Counted from the first letter of the stretch, positions 1-5,995 are shown. The stretch: DNA of 7,662 bases from a bacterium UBP12_UBA5184 (GCA_002413145.1 DHWK01000032.1:308-7969), one strand, 5' to 3'. The notes: generated by a model from the sequence alone, not told the origin. Translations and numbers: made by a program.

Positions 1-1003
1 TTTCGGTCGGCGCCATCAGGGCGCTCTGCACCCCGTTCTTGGCAGCCAGAACGATCGCCGCCGCCGCAACGAGGGTCTTCCCGCTGCCGACGTCGCCTTG
101 CAGGAGCCGATTCATCGCGACGGGCCGCGCCATGTCGTCCCAGAGTTGCTCGATGACGCGGCGCTGCGCGCCGGTCAAGCGCAGGCCGACCGCCTGCTCG
201 AACTCGTCCAGCAAGCCCGGGGGCGCGTGCAGTCGCGGCGCCCCGCCTTCGGCCGCGCGGCGCGCACGTTTGAGCGCCGCGCCGAGCGCGATCCCGAAAA
301 ACTCTTCGTAGACGACGCGCTCGCGCGCCGCGGCGGCGCCCTCGGGGGTCGAAGGGCGGTGCAGCTCGCGCCAGGCATCGCGCAACGGACCGAAGCGGTG
401 TTTGTGCAAGATCGCCGGCGGCAGCACCTCGCGAACGTACGACTCGAGTGCGCCGAGATTGCGTTCGACGAGCGAGGCGATCGTGCGCGACGAAACTTCT
501 TTGGTGGCACGATAGATCGGTACGATGGTGCCCCGGTATTCTTCGTCGTCGCCCAGCAGGCGGTGTTGCAAAACGTTCAACTCGACGGCGACCGCGCCGC
601 GCGTGCGTTTCGCCTGCGCGCGCCCGTGAACGAAGATCCGGTCGCCCGGACGCAGCTTGCCGGCAAAGCGATGCCGGCCGAACCAGGTCGCCTTGAGACG
701 TCCCGTGCCGTCCTCCAGCTCGGCGCTGACGATCGGGATACGAGCACGAAACTCGTTGACCCGCAGGATGCGCGCGACCGCGATCTCTTCGCTCGTCTCG
801 GGTTCCTCGGGTCGGCCGTAGCGCGCGAGCGCGCGGCGCACGATCTCGGCGATCGGTACGGGGCTGCGCCAGTCCTTATAGTCTCGCGGGTAGGTCGCCG
901 CGAGGTCGCGCGGCGTTCGAATCGCGAGGGCTGCCAGGCGACGAGCGAGTTCCGGTCCGACGCCGCGCAGATCGAGCAGCGAGCGCGGCGCGTCGGCGGC
1001 TAT
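1..1003 (-). CDS. recG: RecG ATP-dependent branched-DNA helicase, N-terminal part (runs off window)
   Basis: RecG unwinds and remodels stalled replication forks and Holliday junctions in the cytoplasm. About 334 codons of the usual ~700 are present. Counting from an ATA at 1003, a helix-hairpin-helix-like opening (LRGVGPELARRLAAL, about residues 12-26) leads into the OB-fold wedge domain (about 70-150, with ELEDGTGRLKATWFG). The helicase core follows with TGAQRRVIEQL and the Walker A loop GDVGSGKT at residues 303-310 (bases 74-97). The sequence then stops at motif Ia (ALMAPTE) at the window edge. This order and these motifs are specific to RecG. The start is the problem: the frame has a TGA at 1034-1036 and no ATG, GTG or TTG before the conserved helix-hairpin-helix. 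Candidates are ATA at 1001-1003, which overlaps the hisIE stop as ATAG, or CTG at 977-979; an assembly indel is the alternative. It probably shares a transcript with hisF-hisIE. Identity is near certain, the start is not. Confidence 0.93.
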   Translation of the reverse strand, partial: MAADAPRSLLDLRGVGPELARRLAALAIRTPRDLAATYPRDYKDWRSPVPIAEIVRRALARYGRPEEPETSEEIAVARILRVNEFRARIPIVSAELEDGTGRLKATWFGRHRFAGKLRPGDRIFVHGRAQAKRTRGAVAVELNVLQHRLLGDDEEYRGTIVPIYRATKEVSSRTIASLVERNLGALESYVREVLPPAILHKHRFGPLRDAWRELHRPSTPEGAAAARERVVYEEFFGIALGAALKRARRAAEGGAPRLHAPPGLLDEFEQAVGLRLTGAQRRVIEQLWDDMARPVAMNRLLQGDVGSGKTLVAAAAIVLAAKNGVQSALMAPTE

Positions 1004-1626
1004 TTTGCCCGCCGTAACAGTTCCTCGCCGACTTCATCGACGTCGACGCCGCGTTCTTCCAGCAGCACGAACAGGTGGTAGAGCAAGTCGGCGGATTCGC
1101 GCGTCAATTCGTCGCTCGACCCATTCTTGGCGGCGATGACGACCTCGGTCGCCTCCTCGCCGATCTTCTTTCCGATCCGGTCGACGCCGCCGGCGAGCAA
1201 CTTGGAGGTGTAGCTGGTTTCCGGCGAGGCGCTACGGCGTGCGGCGATGGTCGTGCGCAGATGCTCGACGGCGCGCCGAAAGGCTCCTGGCGTCGCCTGC
1301 GGCTCGCCACCCAGCAGCCGCTCGGAGAAACAGGTCGCGCTCCCGGTGTGACACGCCGGTCCGCTCGGGATGACGCGATAGAGCAGCGCGTCGGCGTCGC
1401 AGTCGTAGTCGACCCCGACGAGCGCCTGCCCGTTGCCCGACGTCTCGCCCTTTCGCCACAAGGCCTCGCGCGCGCGGCTATACAGGTACGTCGTCTTCTC
1501 CGCCAGCGTCCGTTCGAGGGCTTCGCGGTTCGCGTAGGCCAGCGTCAGAACGCGGCCGTCGCGCGCATCTTGCACGACCACCGGCAACAATCCATCGCCC
1601 CCCCACGCGAGCTCATCGATCTTCAC
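1000..1626 (-). CDS. hisIE: HisIE: bifunctional phosphoribosyl-AMP cyclohydrolase / phosphoribosyl-ATP pyrophosphatase
   Basis: This protein carries out steps 2 and 3 of histidine synthesis: HisE removes pyrophosphate from PR-ATP and HisI opens the purine ring of PR-AMP. From a GTG at 1626 it has 208 residues, the normal size for the fused enzyme. The HisI half shows WRKGETSG (57-64), the metal-binding DYDCDAD (73-79) and GPACHTGSATC (89-99) with its conserved cysteines and histidine. The HisE half (about 115-208) shows the helix KKIGEEATEVVIAA (153-166) and ESADLLYHLFVLL. The same frame is open for another 37 codons upstream, but those lie inside hisF and resemble no HisI sequence, so the GTG (protein start MKIDELAWGGDG) is preferred. 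It overlaps the hisF 3' end by 14 bp, which suggests translational coupling. A weak AGAGG lies just upstream of the GTG. Confidence 0.95.
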   Translation of the reverse strand: MKIDELAWGGDGLLPVVVQDARDGRVLTLAYANREALERTLAEKTTYLYSRAREALWRKGETSGNGQALVGVDYDCDADALLYRVIPSGPACHTGSATCFSERLLGGEPQATPGAFRRAVEHLRTTIAARRSASPETSYTSKLLAGGVDRIGKKIGEEATEVVIAAKNGSSDELTRESADLLYHLFVLLEERGVDVDEVGEELLRRAK

Positions 1627-2401
1627 GAGCCTCTGGTTCCACCGGGCGAATCGGTATTCCGCGTCGGCCGAGCGCCGCTTTGAGCGAGCCGATATCGAGT
1701 TCGCCGAAGTGAAAGAGCGACGCCGCGAGTGCCGCATCGGCGCCTGCGCGCTCGAACACCTCCGCGAAGTCCTCGATCTTCCCGGCGCCGCCGGAGGCGA
1801 TGACCGGAACCCCGACGGCTGCGCGCACCGCGCTTGTCAACGCCAGATCGAATCCGCTCTTGGTGCCGTCGCGATCGATGCTCGTCAGCAACAGCTCGCC
1901 GGCGCCGAGCCGCGCCCCTTCGGCCGCCCACGCGACGGCGTCGCGACCGGTCGGCGTGCGGCCGCCGTCGACGACGACCTCCCAGCGTTCGTTCTCAGGA
2001 TCGCGGCGTGCGTCGATCGCGAGCACGATGCATTGGCTGCCGAATTCGTCGGCCGCCGCGCGCACTATCTCGGGAGCGCGGACGGCCGCGCTGTTCAACG
2101 ACACCTTGTCGCACCCCGCGCGCAGCAGCTCGCGTACGTCCTCGATGCCGTTGACCCCGCCACCGACCGCGAAGGGAATCGTCAGTTCGGCGGCCACCGC
2201 AGCGACGACGTCGCGCATCGCTTTGCGGCCTTCGACGGTCGCCGTAATGTCGAGGAACACGAGCTCGTCGGCGCCGCGCGCTTCGTAGACGCGCGCCAAT
2301 TCGACCGGGTCGCCGGCGTCGCTCAATTCGACGAAACGGACGCCTTTGACGACGCGGCCCGCTTTGACGTCGAGACACGGAATGATTCGGCGCGCGAGCA
2401 T
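1613..2401 (-). CDS. hisF: HisF: imidazole-glycerol-phosphate synthase cyclase subunit
   Basis: HisF uses ammonia delivered by the glutaminase HisH to close the imidazole ring, giving imidazole-glycerol phosphate and AICAR. The protein is 262 residues, slightly longer than the common ~253. It begins MLARRIIPCLDVKAGRVVKG and keeps both catalytic aspartates, D11 (CLDVK) and D130 (LAIDAR). It also has the first phosphate loop AVGGGV (78-83), the LLLTSIDRDGT strand with D176, and the second phosphate site ASGGAGK (202-208) plus AASLFHFGE, as expected for this (beta/alpha)8 barrel. The last ~10 residues (PVEPEAREDR) are an unconserved charged tail that overlaps hisIE. No hisH or hisA is in the window, so the his genes here are only a fragment of the pathway. 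The ATG has only a marginal AGG directly upstream. Two tRNA genes lie 49 bp upstream on the same strand and could share a transcript. Confidence 0.97.
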   Translation of the reverse strand: MLARRIIPCLDVKAGRVVKGVRFVELSDAGDPVELARVYEARGADELVFLDITATVEGRKAMRDVVAAVAAELTIPFAVGGGVNGIEDVRELLRAGCDKVSLNSAAVRAPEIVRAAADEFGSQCIVLAIDARRDPENERWEVVVDGGRTPTGRDAVAWAAEGARLGAGELLLTSIDRDGTKSGFDLALTSAVRAAVGVPVIASGGAGKIEDFAEVFERAGADAALAASLFHFGELDIGSLKAALGRRGIPIRPVEPEAREDR

Positions 2402-2449
2402 CCTAGAGGCCGTCGGCGGCGAGCGAGCATGGCGATTGAGAGGGGAATG

Positions 2450-2521
2450 AGGCGACGCCCAGATTCGAACTGGGGAATAGAGCTTTTGCAGAGCTCCGCC
2501 TTACCACTTGGCTACGTCGCC
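2450..2521 (-). tRNA. tRNA-Cys(GCA)
   Basis: On the minus strand the seven-base acceptor arms GGCGACG and CGTCGCC pair perfectly. The anticodon arm is GAGCT / CTGCAAA / AGCTC, giving anticodon GCA, and the T arm is CCCAG-TTCGAAT-CTGGG. The discriminator base is U, as expected for tRNA-Cys. The 3' CCA is not encoded, so it must be added after transcription. The gene lies 7 bp downstream of tRNA-Gly and 48 bp upstream of the hisF ATG. Confidence 0.96.
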
Positions 2522-2528
2522 GCGAACG

Positions 2529-2599
2529 AGCGGGTGGCGGGAATCGAACCCGCGCGTCGACCTTGGGAAGGTCACAGGCTACCATTACATCACACCCGC
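2529..2599 (-). tRNA. tRNA-Gly(CCC)
   Basis: Acceptor arms GCGGGTG and CACCCGC pair fully. The anticodon stem TGACC/GGTCG (one T-G wobble) holds the loop TTCCCAA, so the anticodon is CCC, reading GGG. The T arm is GCGGG-TTCGATT-CCCGC and the discriminator is U, both typical of bacterial tRNA-Gly. CCA is not encoded. I found no good promoter in the ~110 bp upstream, which it shares with the divergent YceI-family gene. Confidence 0.96.
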
Positions 2600-2711
2600 A
2601 TCGGGGCTGCCTTCGGTTCTCCCCCGGGCCGGAAGCGTCCCGCCGCTGTGAAACCGACGGCGGCGTCCCAGAGTTCCTCGGACTGTAAGAGATCTTTCGG
2701 AGATGCTGCCG

Positions 2712-3302
2712 ATGACGCGCCGACTCGCCCTAGTGCTCGGGGCAACGTTCTTCTGCTCCGCGCCCGTCTTCGGCGCCACGGGGACGATCTGGCGCGTCGA
2801 TCCGGGGCATTCGAACGCCGAATTCAGCGTTCGCCACCTGATTATCACCAACGTCAAGGGAACGATCCCGATCCAGCAAGCGAGTCTCACGACCGCGCCG
2901 GGCTCGACGCGGCCCCTCTCCGTCACGGCGACGCTCGACGCCACGAAACTCAACACCGGCAACGATGACCGCGACGCCGACTTGCGCGGCAAGGATTTCT
3001 TTGATACTGCGAATTTCGCGACGATCGCGTTCGCGAGCACCCAGATCACCGGCACGAGCGACGCCTTCACGATCGTGGGGAATCTCACGGTTCGGGGGAT
3101 CACCAAGAGCGTGACCTTGGCCGCGAAAGCGCTCGGAACCACGACCGACGGCCGCGGCCGCGTCCACGCCGGCTACGAGGCCACGACCGTCATCGACCGG
3201 CGGGATTTTGGAATGACGGTCCTATCGCAGAGCGGCGGCGCCTTGATCGCCGCAACCGACGTCGGCATCACGCTCGAGATCGAAGCCGTCGCCGCCGACT
3301 AG
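2712..3302 (+). CDS. YceI-family exported protein (lipocalin-like, isoprenoid-binding fold)
   Basis: YceI-family proteins are extracytoplasmic beta-barrels. Structurally characterised members bind long isoprenoid chains, and their roles range from quinone transport to acid or osmotic stress. The 196-residue product has a short signal peptide (MTRRLALVLGATFFCSAPVFGA, probable cleavage near residue 22). The family core follows: W27-x-VDPGHS, SVRHLIITNVKG (39-50), the NTGNDDRDADLRGKDFFD block (81-98), GNLTVRGITKSV (123-134) and DRRDFGM (162-168). An in-frame ATG at 2703 is possible, but GGAG at 2699-2702 touches it, whereas it sits 9 nt before the ATG at 2712, so 2712 is preferred. The gene ends tail to tail with the MarR gene, with stop codons overlapping in a CTAG (3299-3302). 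The ligand cannot be read from sequence. Confidence 0.93.
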   Translation: MTRRLALVLGATFFCSAPVFGATGTIWRVDPGHSNAEFSVRHLIITNVKGTIPIQQASLTTAPGSTRPLSVTATLDATKLNTGNDDRDADLRGKDFFDTANFATIAFASTQITGTSDAFTIVGNLTVRGITKSVTLAAKALGTTTDGRGRVHAGYEATTVIDRRDFGMTVLSQSGGALIAATDVGITLEIEAVAAD

Positions 3303-3727
3303 AGAGCGAGCCCGGAGGCGACGTGGCCGAGCAAGGTCACGAGCGTCTTCTTCTCGTTTTGGCTGAGGCCGCGCAACGCGTCGCGCGAAAATGCAAAATA
3401 CGCCGGCAACTTCGTGCTCACCATCCGCTTCCCACGGCGCGAGAGGCTCACGAACGAGACGCGTCCGTCGGTTCGGCTCGCGCGGCGTTTGATCAAGCCA
3501 TCCCGCTCGAGTCCGGCGATCAGTCCGGTCACATTCGCCTGCGTGGTATTCAAAAAACGGCGCAGGTTCGAAAGAGCGACTGGTTTGGGCTCCGAGTGCA
3601 GCAACATCAAGATGCTGAATTTTTGCGGCGTGAGGCCGTACGTCGCGAACCATGCCGCCAGGCAGTTGTCGACTTGTTGAGCGGCGGCGCGCAGGCTGAG
3701 CAGCACGCGCACGGCGCCGACCTCCAT
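3299..3727 (-). CDS. MarR-family winged-helix transcriptional regulator
   Basis: MarR regulators are dimeric repressors, often released by small phenolic or oxidising ligands. From the ATG at 3727 the product is 142 residues, the usual family size. An N-terminal dimerisation helix (MEVGAVRVLLSLRAAAQQVD) is followed by LTPQKFSILMLL (32-43), the DNA-recognition region TTQANVTGLIAGLERDGLIKR (61-81), the wing RTDGRVSFVSLSRRG (85-99) and a C-terminal dimerisation helix. The frame extends to another ATG at 3811, but those 28 residues are unlike the family and cover the likely control region, so 3727 is chosen with moderate confidence. Neither start has a strong ribosome binding site. The gene is divergent from the 50-residue zinc-finger-like gene and convergent with the YceI-family gene, so either neighbour could be its target. 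Confidence 0.92.
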   Translation of the reverse strand: MEVGAVRVLLSLRAAAQQVDNCLAAWFATYGLTPQKFSILMLLHSEPKPVALSNLRRFLNTTQANVTGLIAGLERDGLIKRRASRTDGRVSFVSLSRRGKRMVSTKLPAYFAFSRDALRGLSQNEKKTLVTLLGHVASGLAL

Positions 3728-3749
3728 CTCGGCGAAGTGCCGTTTGTAC

Positions 3750-3769
3750 CCGGTAAAATGACTTTCCGG
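3750..3769. promoter_or_regulatory. Candidate MarR operator between marR and the divergent small gene
   Basis: The 20-bp CCGGTAAAATGACTTTCCGG is an imperfect dyad: 6 of 10 base pairs match, in the pattern CCGG-N-AA then TT-N-CCGG. It lies in the only spacer upstream of the MarR gene, 22 bp before its preferred ATG, and contains a good -10-like TAAAAT (3754-3759) on the plus strand. No convincing -35 accompanies that hexamer. Size, position and symmetry suit a MarR autoregulatory site, but binding is inferred only. Confidence 0.3.
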
Positions 3770-3871
3770 CCATCCTACGAGCCCGTCGCCACCGGCATCG
3801 CTCTGTTTCATGCGGACGGCAGGTTGGAGCGCCGTTCTGCAAAAGCCTGCAGGCGTCAGGAGAACATCACG

Positions 3872-4024
3872 ATGGCGTTACAAGTCACCTGCCCGCTTTG
3901 CGGCCAAGTCATTACCGGCGAAGACGAAAGCGCGTTGGTCGCGGCAGCCGACGCCCACGGCGACGAAAATCACGGCATGCGCGCGCCGCGAGAGATGATC
4001 GTCGCCAACGCAACCCAGGCGTAG
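3872..4024 (+). CDS. 50-residue CxxC...HxxxxH putative zinc-binding protein
   Basis: A short intact gene with a good ribosome binding site (AGGAGA at 3858-3863, 9 nt before the ATG). The protein opens with CPLCG (C7, C10) and has a matching pair H29 and H34 (AHGDENHG), so four ligands are spaced like a C2H2 zinc site around a helix (ESALVAAADAHGDEN). The pattern 'CxxC, GEDE..LV..A..H..E.HG' resembles the DUF1059 group of tiny metal-binding proteins, but I am not certain of that assignment. There is no signal peptide or membrane segment, so it should be cytoplasmic. It is divergent from the MarR gene with ~145 bp between the starts, a layout common for a regulator and its target. A 10-bp palindrome GCCTGCAGGC (3845-3854) sits just before the ribosome binding site. 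Function unknown. Confidence 0.82.
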   Translation: MALQVTCPLCGQVITGEDESALVAAADAHGDENHGMRAPREMIVANATQA

Positions 4025-4080
4025 CCGGCGGCCCCTCCGAAGGCCGGCGACGCGCGGGCCCACCCGCCCGGAGAGAAAAA

Positions 4081-4153
4081 TGCCGAGAGTGAGAATCGAA
4101 CTCACGACACCGCGCTTTTCAGGCGCGTGCTCTACCGACTGAGCTATCTCGGC
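4081..4153 (-). tRNA. tRNA-Phe(GAA)
   Basis: Acceptor arms GCCGAGA and TCTCGGC pair fully. The D arm is GCTC-AGTCGGTA-GAGC. The anticodon arm CGCGC / CTGAAAA / GCGCG gives anticodon GAA. The T arm is GTGAG-TTCGATT-CTCAC and the discriminator is A. CCA is not encoded; the next bases on the transcript are TTTTTCTCTC, which may help end transcription although no separate hairpin precedes them. It lies 58 bp downstream of the propeller lipoprotein stop. Confidence 0.96.
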
Positions 4154-4211
4154 GCCGCGGGCCTCATTTGCCGCGCGAGCGGCCCGAGACCCTTCTTTAA
4201 ACGGCGTCGGC

Positions 4212-5186
4212 TTATAGCGTCAAGCCGACGGTTCCGTACAATCCGGTGTTCGAACCGGCGATGACCTGCGTCGGCGTCGCATTTCCACTTGCACCGGGAC
4301 CGAACTCGGCGATGAATCCCGGGAAGCCCGGCGTATTGAAGTTGGCGACGTAGATCTTCCCGTTCGAATCGACGTAGATGCCCTGCGGGACCGATAGGTT
4401 CGTATTGCTGCCCGAGATCGTCCTCGCCGGGGCGACGTTGCCGGCGGCGTTCGTCGGCCAGATGGTGACGCTGTTACCACCGGCGTTGGTCACATACACG
4501 TTGCCGCCCGCAACGAAGAGATCGGCCGGCGAGTTGAGGCCGGTGGCCGACCCGGAGATCGTTCGAAGCGGCGCCACGTTTCCGCTGAGGCTGCCGGGGG
4601 CGTAGACGTTCACGGCATTGGTCGAAAAGTTCGAGACGTATAGATTGCCGGCCCCATCGAAACCGACACCGTCGGGGACGCCGAGCGCGGTATTCGATCC
4701 GGAGATCAGCGCGACCGGCGCGACGTTGCCGCTGGCGCCGGAAGCGAAAACGGCAATGGCATTCGTCCCCGCGTTCGCCACGAAAAGTCGGCCGGTGGCG
4801 TCGAAAGCGAGCGCGGTCGGCGTGCTCAGCTGCGTATTGCTGCCGCTGATGCTGAGCAGCGGCGACGCGTTGCCGGTTACGGTTGGCGAGAAGGCGAGGA
4901 TTGAATTGTCGGTCTGCTGCGCGACGAAGATGCGACCGGTGGCGTCTCGCGTGATGCCGCCGGCAGAGTTGAGTTGTGTGTTGCTGCCGGTCAGTTGCGC
5001 CGCCGGCGAAACGTTGCCGCTCGCCGTCGCATTGAACTCGAGAACCGCGTTGCCGCTGTCCGTCACATAGATCAGCGAATTCGCGCCGGGGGGCGGTACG
5101 AAGGTGCTGCTTCCGCCGCCGCTGCTGCCGCAAGCGGCCAGGGCGAGCGCGAGAATAGGCAACGTGCAGAGAACAGGGAGGCGCAT
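4212..5186 (-). CDS. NHL-like six-repeat beta-propeller lipoprotein
   Basis: From the ATG at 5186 this is a 324-residue predicted lipoprotein. The signal peptide MRLPVLCTLPILALALAAC has a lipobox LAAC with C19 as the lipidated residue, then a Gly/Ser linker (GSSGGGSS). Six tandem units of about 48 residues follow, each with N-x-[IV]-x-[VA]-[FY]...SGN.[AS]P....[IL][ST]GSNT..L..P..[IVL]..D..G..[IL][YF]V[AST]N. The SGSNT-type turns fall near residues 66, 114, 162, 211, 258 and 310. Six such units predict a closed six-bladed propeller like NHL or SMP-30 domains, anchored on the outer side of a membrane. No catalytic residues can be named, so binding or a structural role is as likely as enzymatic activity. 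A TTG at 5207 in frame is an alternative start, but it would put MGYVICT before the signal peptide. Downstream of the nitroreductase by 54 bp, possibly with its own promoter. Confidence 0.88.
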   Translation of the reverse strand: MRLPVLCTLPILALALAACGSSGGGSSTFVPPPGANSLIYVTDSGNAVLEFNATASGNVSPAAQLTGSNTQLNSAGGITRDATGRIFVAQQTDNSILAFSPTVTGNASPLLSISGSNTQLSTPTALAFDATGRLFVANAGTNAIAVFASGASGNVAPVALISGSNTALGVPDGVGFDGAGNLYVSNFSTNAVNVYAPGSLSGNVAPLRTISGSATGLNSPADLFVAGGNVYVTNAGGNSVTIWPTNAAGNVAPARTISGSNTNLSVPQGIYVDSNGKIYVANFNTPGFPGFIAEFGPGASGNATPTQVIAGSNTGLYGTVGLTL

Positions 5187-5240
5187 AGTACAGATAACGT
5201 ACCCCAAAAGGCCTTAGAGGAACATCAGAACGGCGTTAAA

Positions 5241-5801
5241 TCAGTCGAACCAGCGGGTCACCGCCTCCGCGTCGCGAGGCTTGGGCGGCGACGGTTCGGC
5301 CGCCGGACGCCCGAGGTAGACGAAGGCGACGATCCGGTCGCTCGGGTCGAGTTCCAAAAACGCCTTGACCTCCGGCGCGTATGCGGCAGCGCCGGTGCGC
5401 CACATCGCACCGAGCCCGAAACCCGCGGCCCCGAGCAGTACGTTTTCGACCGCCGCAGCGGTCGCTGCGAAATCCTCGGCGGCGGTGATGGGGTCGGGAT
5501 CGGTTCGTACGCTCGCGACGATCAGTACCGGCGCGCGCAACATTTTGCCGGCTTCGCGCTGCAGCACGCCGGCGCGCGCTTCCCCGCTCAGCGGGAGATC
5601 GCGCGCGACAATCTCGGCCCAGAGCCGGCCCAGCCGCGCACGTGCGGCGCCGCGTAGGATCGTGAAGCGCCAGGGTTCGGTCAGCCGATGGTTTGGCGCC
5701 GCGACCGCAAGTTCGATGAGTTCGCGAATCTGCATCTGGTCGACGTCGCCCTCGAGCTTTCCGATACTGCGCCGCGAACGCAGCGCCTCGATCACGTCCA
5801 T
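5241..5801 (-). CDS. YdjA-type nitroreductase family flavoprotein
   Basis: These homodimeric FMN enzymes reduce nitro groups, quinones or related electrophiles with NAD(P)H, but physiological substrates are rarely known. The 186-residue protein has the FMN phosphate-binding RSRRSIGKL (8-16) and the subgroup signature AAPNHRLTEPWRF (34-46). The middle helix and glycine turn ENVLLGAAGFGLGAMWRTG (119-137) and the terminal strand VAFVYLGRPAAEPSPPKPR complete the small-YdjA layout, including the typical C-terminal ..V.RW. One deviation is that the common RRSxRxF reads RRSIGKL here. The ATG at 5801 fits the family N-terminus; the only ribosome-binding-like sequence (AGCAGG) touches the start codon. 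It lies ~60 bp downstream of tRNA-Asp on the same strand, with a strong hairpin in between. Confidence 0.93.
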   Translation of the reverse strand: MDVIEALRSRRSIGKLEGDVDQMQIRELIELAVAAPNHRLTEPWRFTILRGAARARLGRLWAEIVARDLPLSGEARAGVLQREAGKMLRAPVLIVASVRTDPDPITAAEDFAATAAAVENVLLGAAGFGLGAMWRTGAAAYAPEVKAFLELDPSDRIVAFVYLGRPAAEPSPPKPRDAEAVTRWFD

Positions 5802-5820
5802 CCTGCTACCGTTCAGACGG

Positions 5821-5852
5821 CGATGCGCCGGACCTGGCGATCCGGCGCATCG
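5821..5852 (-). other. 12-bp perfect hairpin between tRNA-Asp and the nitroreductase gene
   Basis: CGATGCGCCGGA (5821-5832) and TCCGGCGCATCG (5841-5852) are exact inverted repeats around an 8-nt loop. In the minus-strand transcript the hairpin follows tRNA-Asp by about 10 nt and precedes the nitroreductase start by about 20 nt. No U run follows, so it is not a classic intrinsic terminator. A smaller hairpin CCGT-CTGA-ACGG (5809-5820) comes directly after it. It may insulate the gene from tRNA read-through or define the tRNA 3' trailer. Confidence 0.6.
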
Positions 5853-5862
5853 GGTATGCTGG

Positions 5863-5937
5863 CGACGCTGAAGGGGCTCGAACCCTCGACCTCCGCCGTG
5901 ACAGGGCGGCGCTCTAAACCAACTGAGCTACAGCGCC
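5863..5937 (-). tRNA. tRNA-Asp(GTC)
   Basis: Acceptor arms GGCGCTG and CAGCGTC pair with one G-U wobble. The anticodon arm CCGCC / CTGTCAC / GGCGG gives anticodon GTC. The T arm is GAGGG-TTCGAGC-CCCTT and the discriminator is G, the expected identity base for Asp. CCA follows directly in the DNA (bases 5862-5860), unlike the Cys, Gly and Phe genes in this window. It is 59 bp downstream of tRNA-Val and probably co-transcribed with it. Confidence 0.96.
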
Positions 5938-5962
5938 AGATTTTCGGCCACTCGCGTTCGTT

Positions 5963-5995
5963 CAATTTGCCGACCGCGCCTGCCCGCGCAAATTG
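5963..5995 (-). repeat. 8-bp inverted repeat in the tRNA-Val 3' trailer
   Basis: CAATTTGC (5963-5970) and GCAAATTG (5988-5995) are exact inverted repeats 17 nt apart. In the minus-strand transcript the first arm begins within the encoded CCA of tRNA-Val, so folding would bury the tRNA 3' end until processing. It may guide trailer processing or simply be a chance AT-rich stem in GC-rich sequence. Confidence 0.4.

Noticed and set aside
98..1081. 327-codon open frame on the plus strand
   Set aside because: It is antisense to recG, whose protein is unmistakable. The frame is Arg/Ala-rich with no family signature, the usual GC-rich shadow.
2600..2711. Promoters for tRNA-Gly (minus) and the YceI-family gene (plus)
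   Set aside because: Only isolated -10-like hexamers (TACAGT on the minus strand, TGTAAG on the plus strand) without a matching -35 at proper spacing.
1709..2968. 419-codon open frame on the plus strand
   Set aside because: It runs antisense through hisF and two tRNA genes and then out of frame through the YceI-family gene; no domain resemblance.
4024..4080. GC-rich stems after the 50-residue gene (GCCGGC pair at 4024/4043; CGGGC/GCCCG at 4055/4066) as an intrinsic terminator
   Set aside because: On the plus strand they are followed by GAGAGAAAAA and not a T run, and the stems compete with each other, so termination is not supported.
4212..5078. Regular repeats read as a possible CRISPR or tandem DNA array
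   Set aside because: The ~144-bp periodicity is in frame and reflects protein repeats; the DNA units are diverged and lack a repeat-spacer pattern.
4974..5657. 227-codon open frame on the plus strand
   Set aside because: Antisense to the propeller lipoprotein start and the nitroreductase, both supported by motifs.
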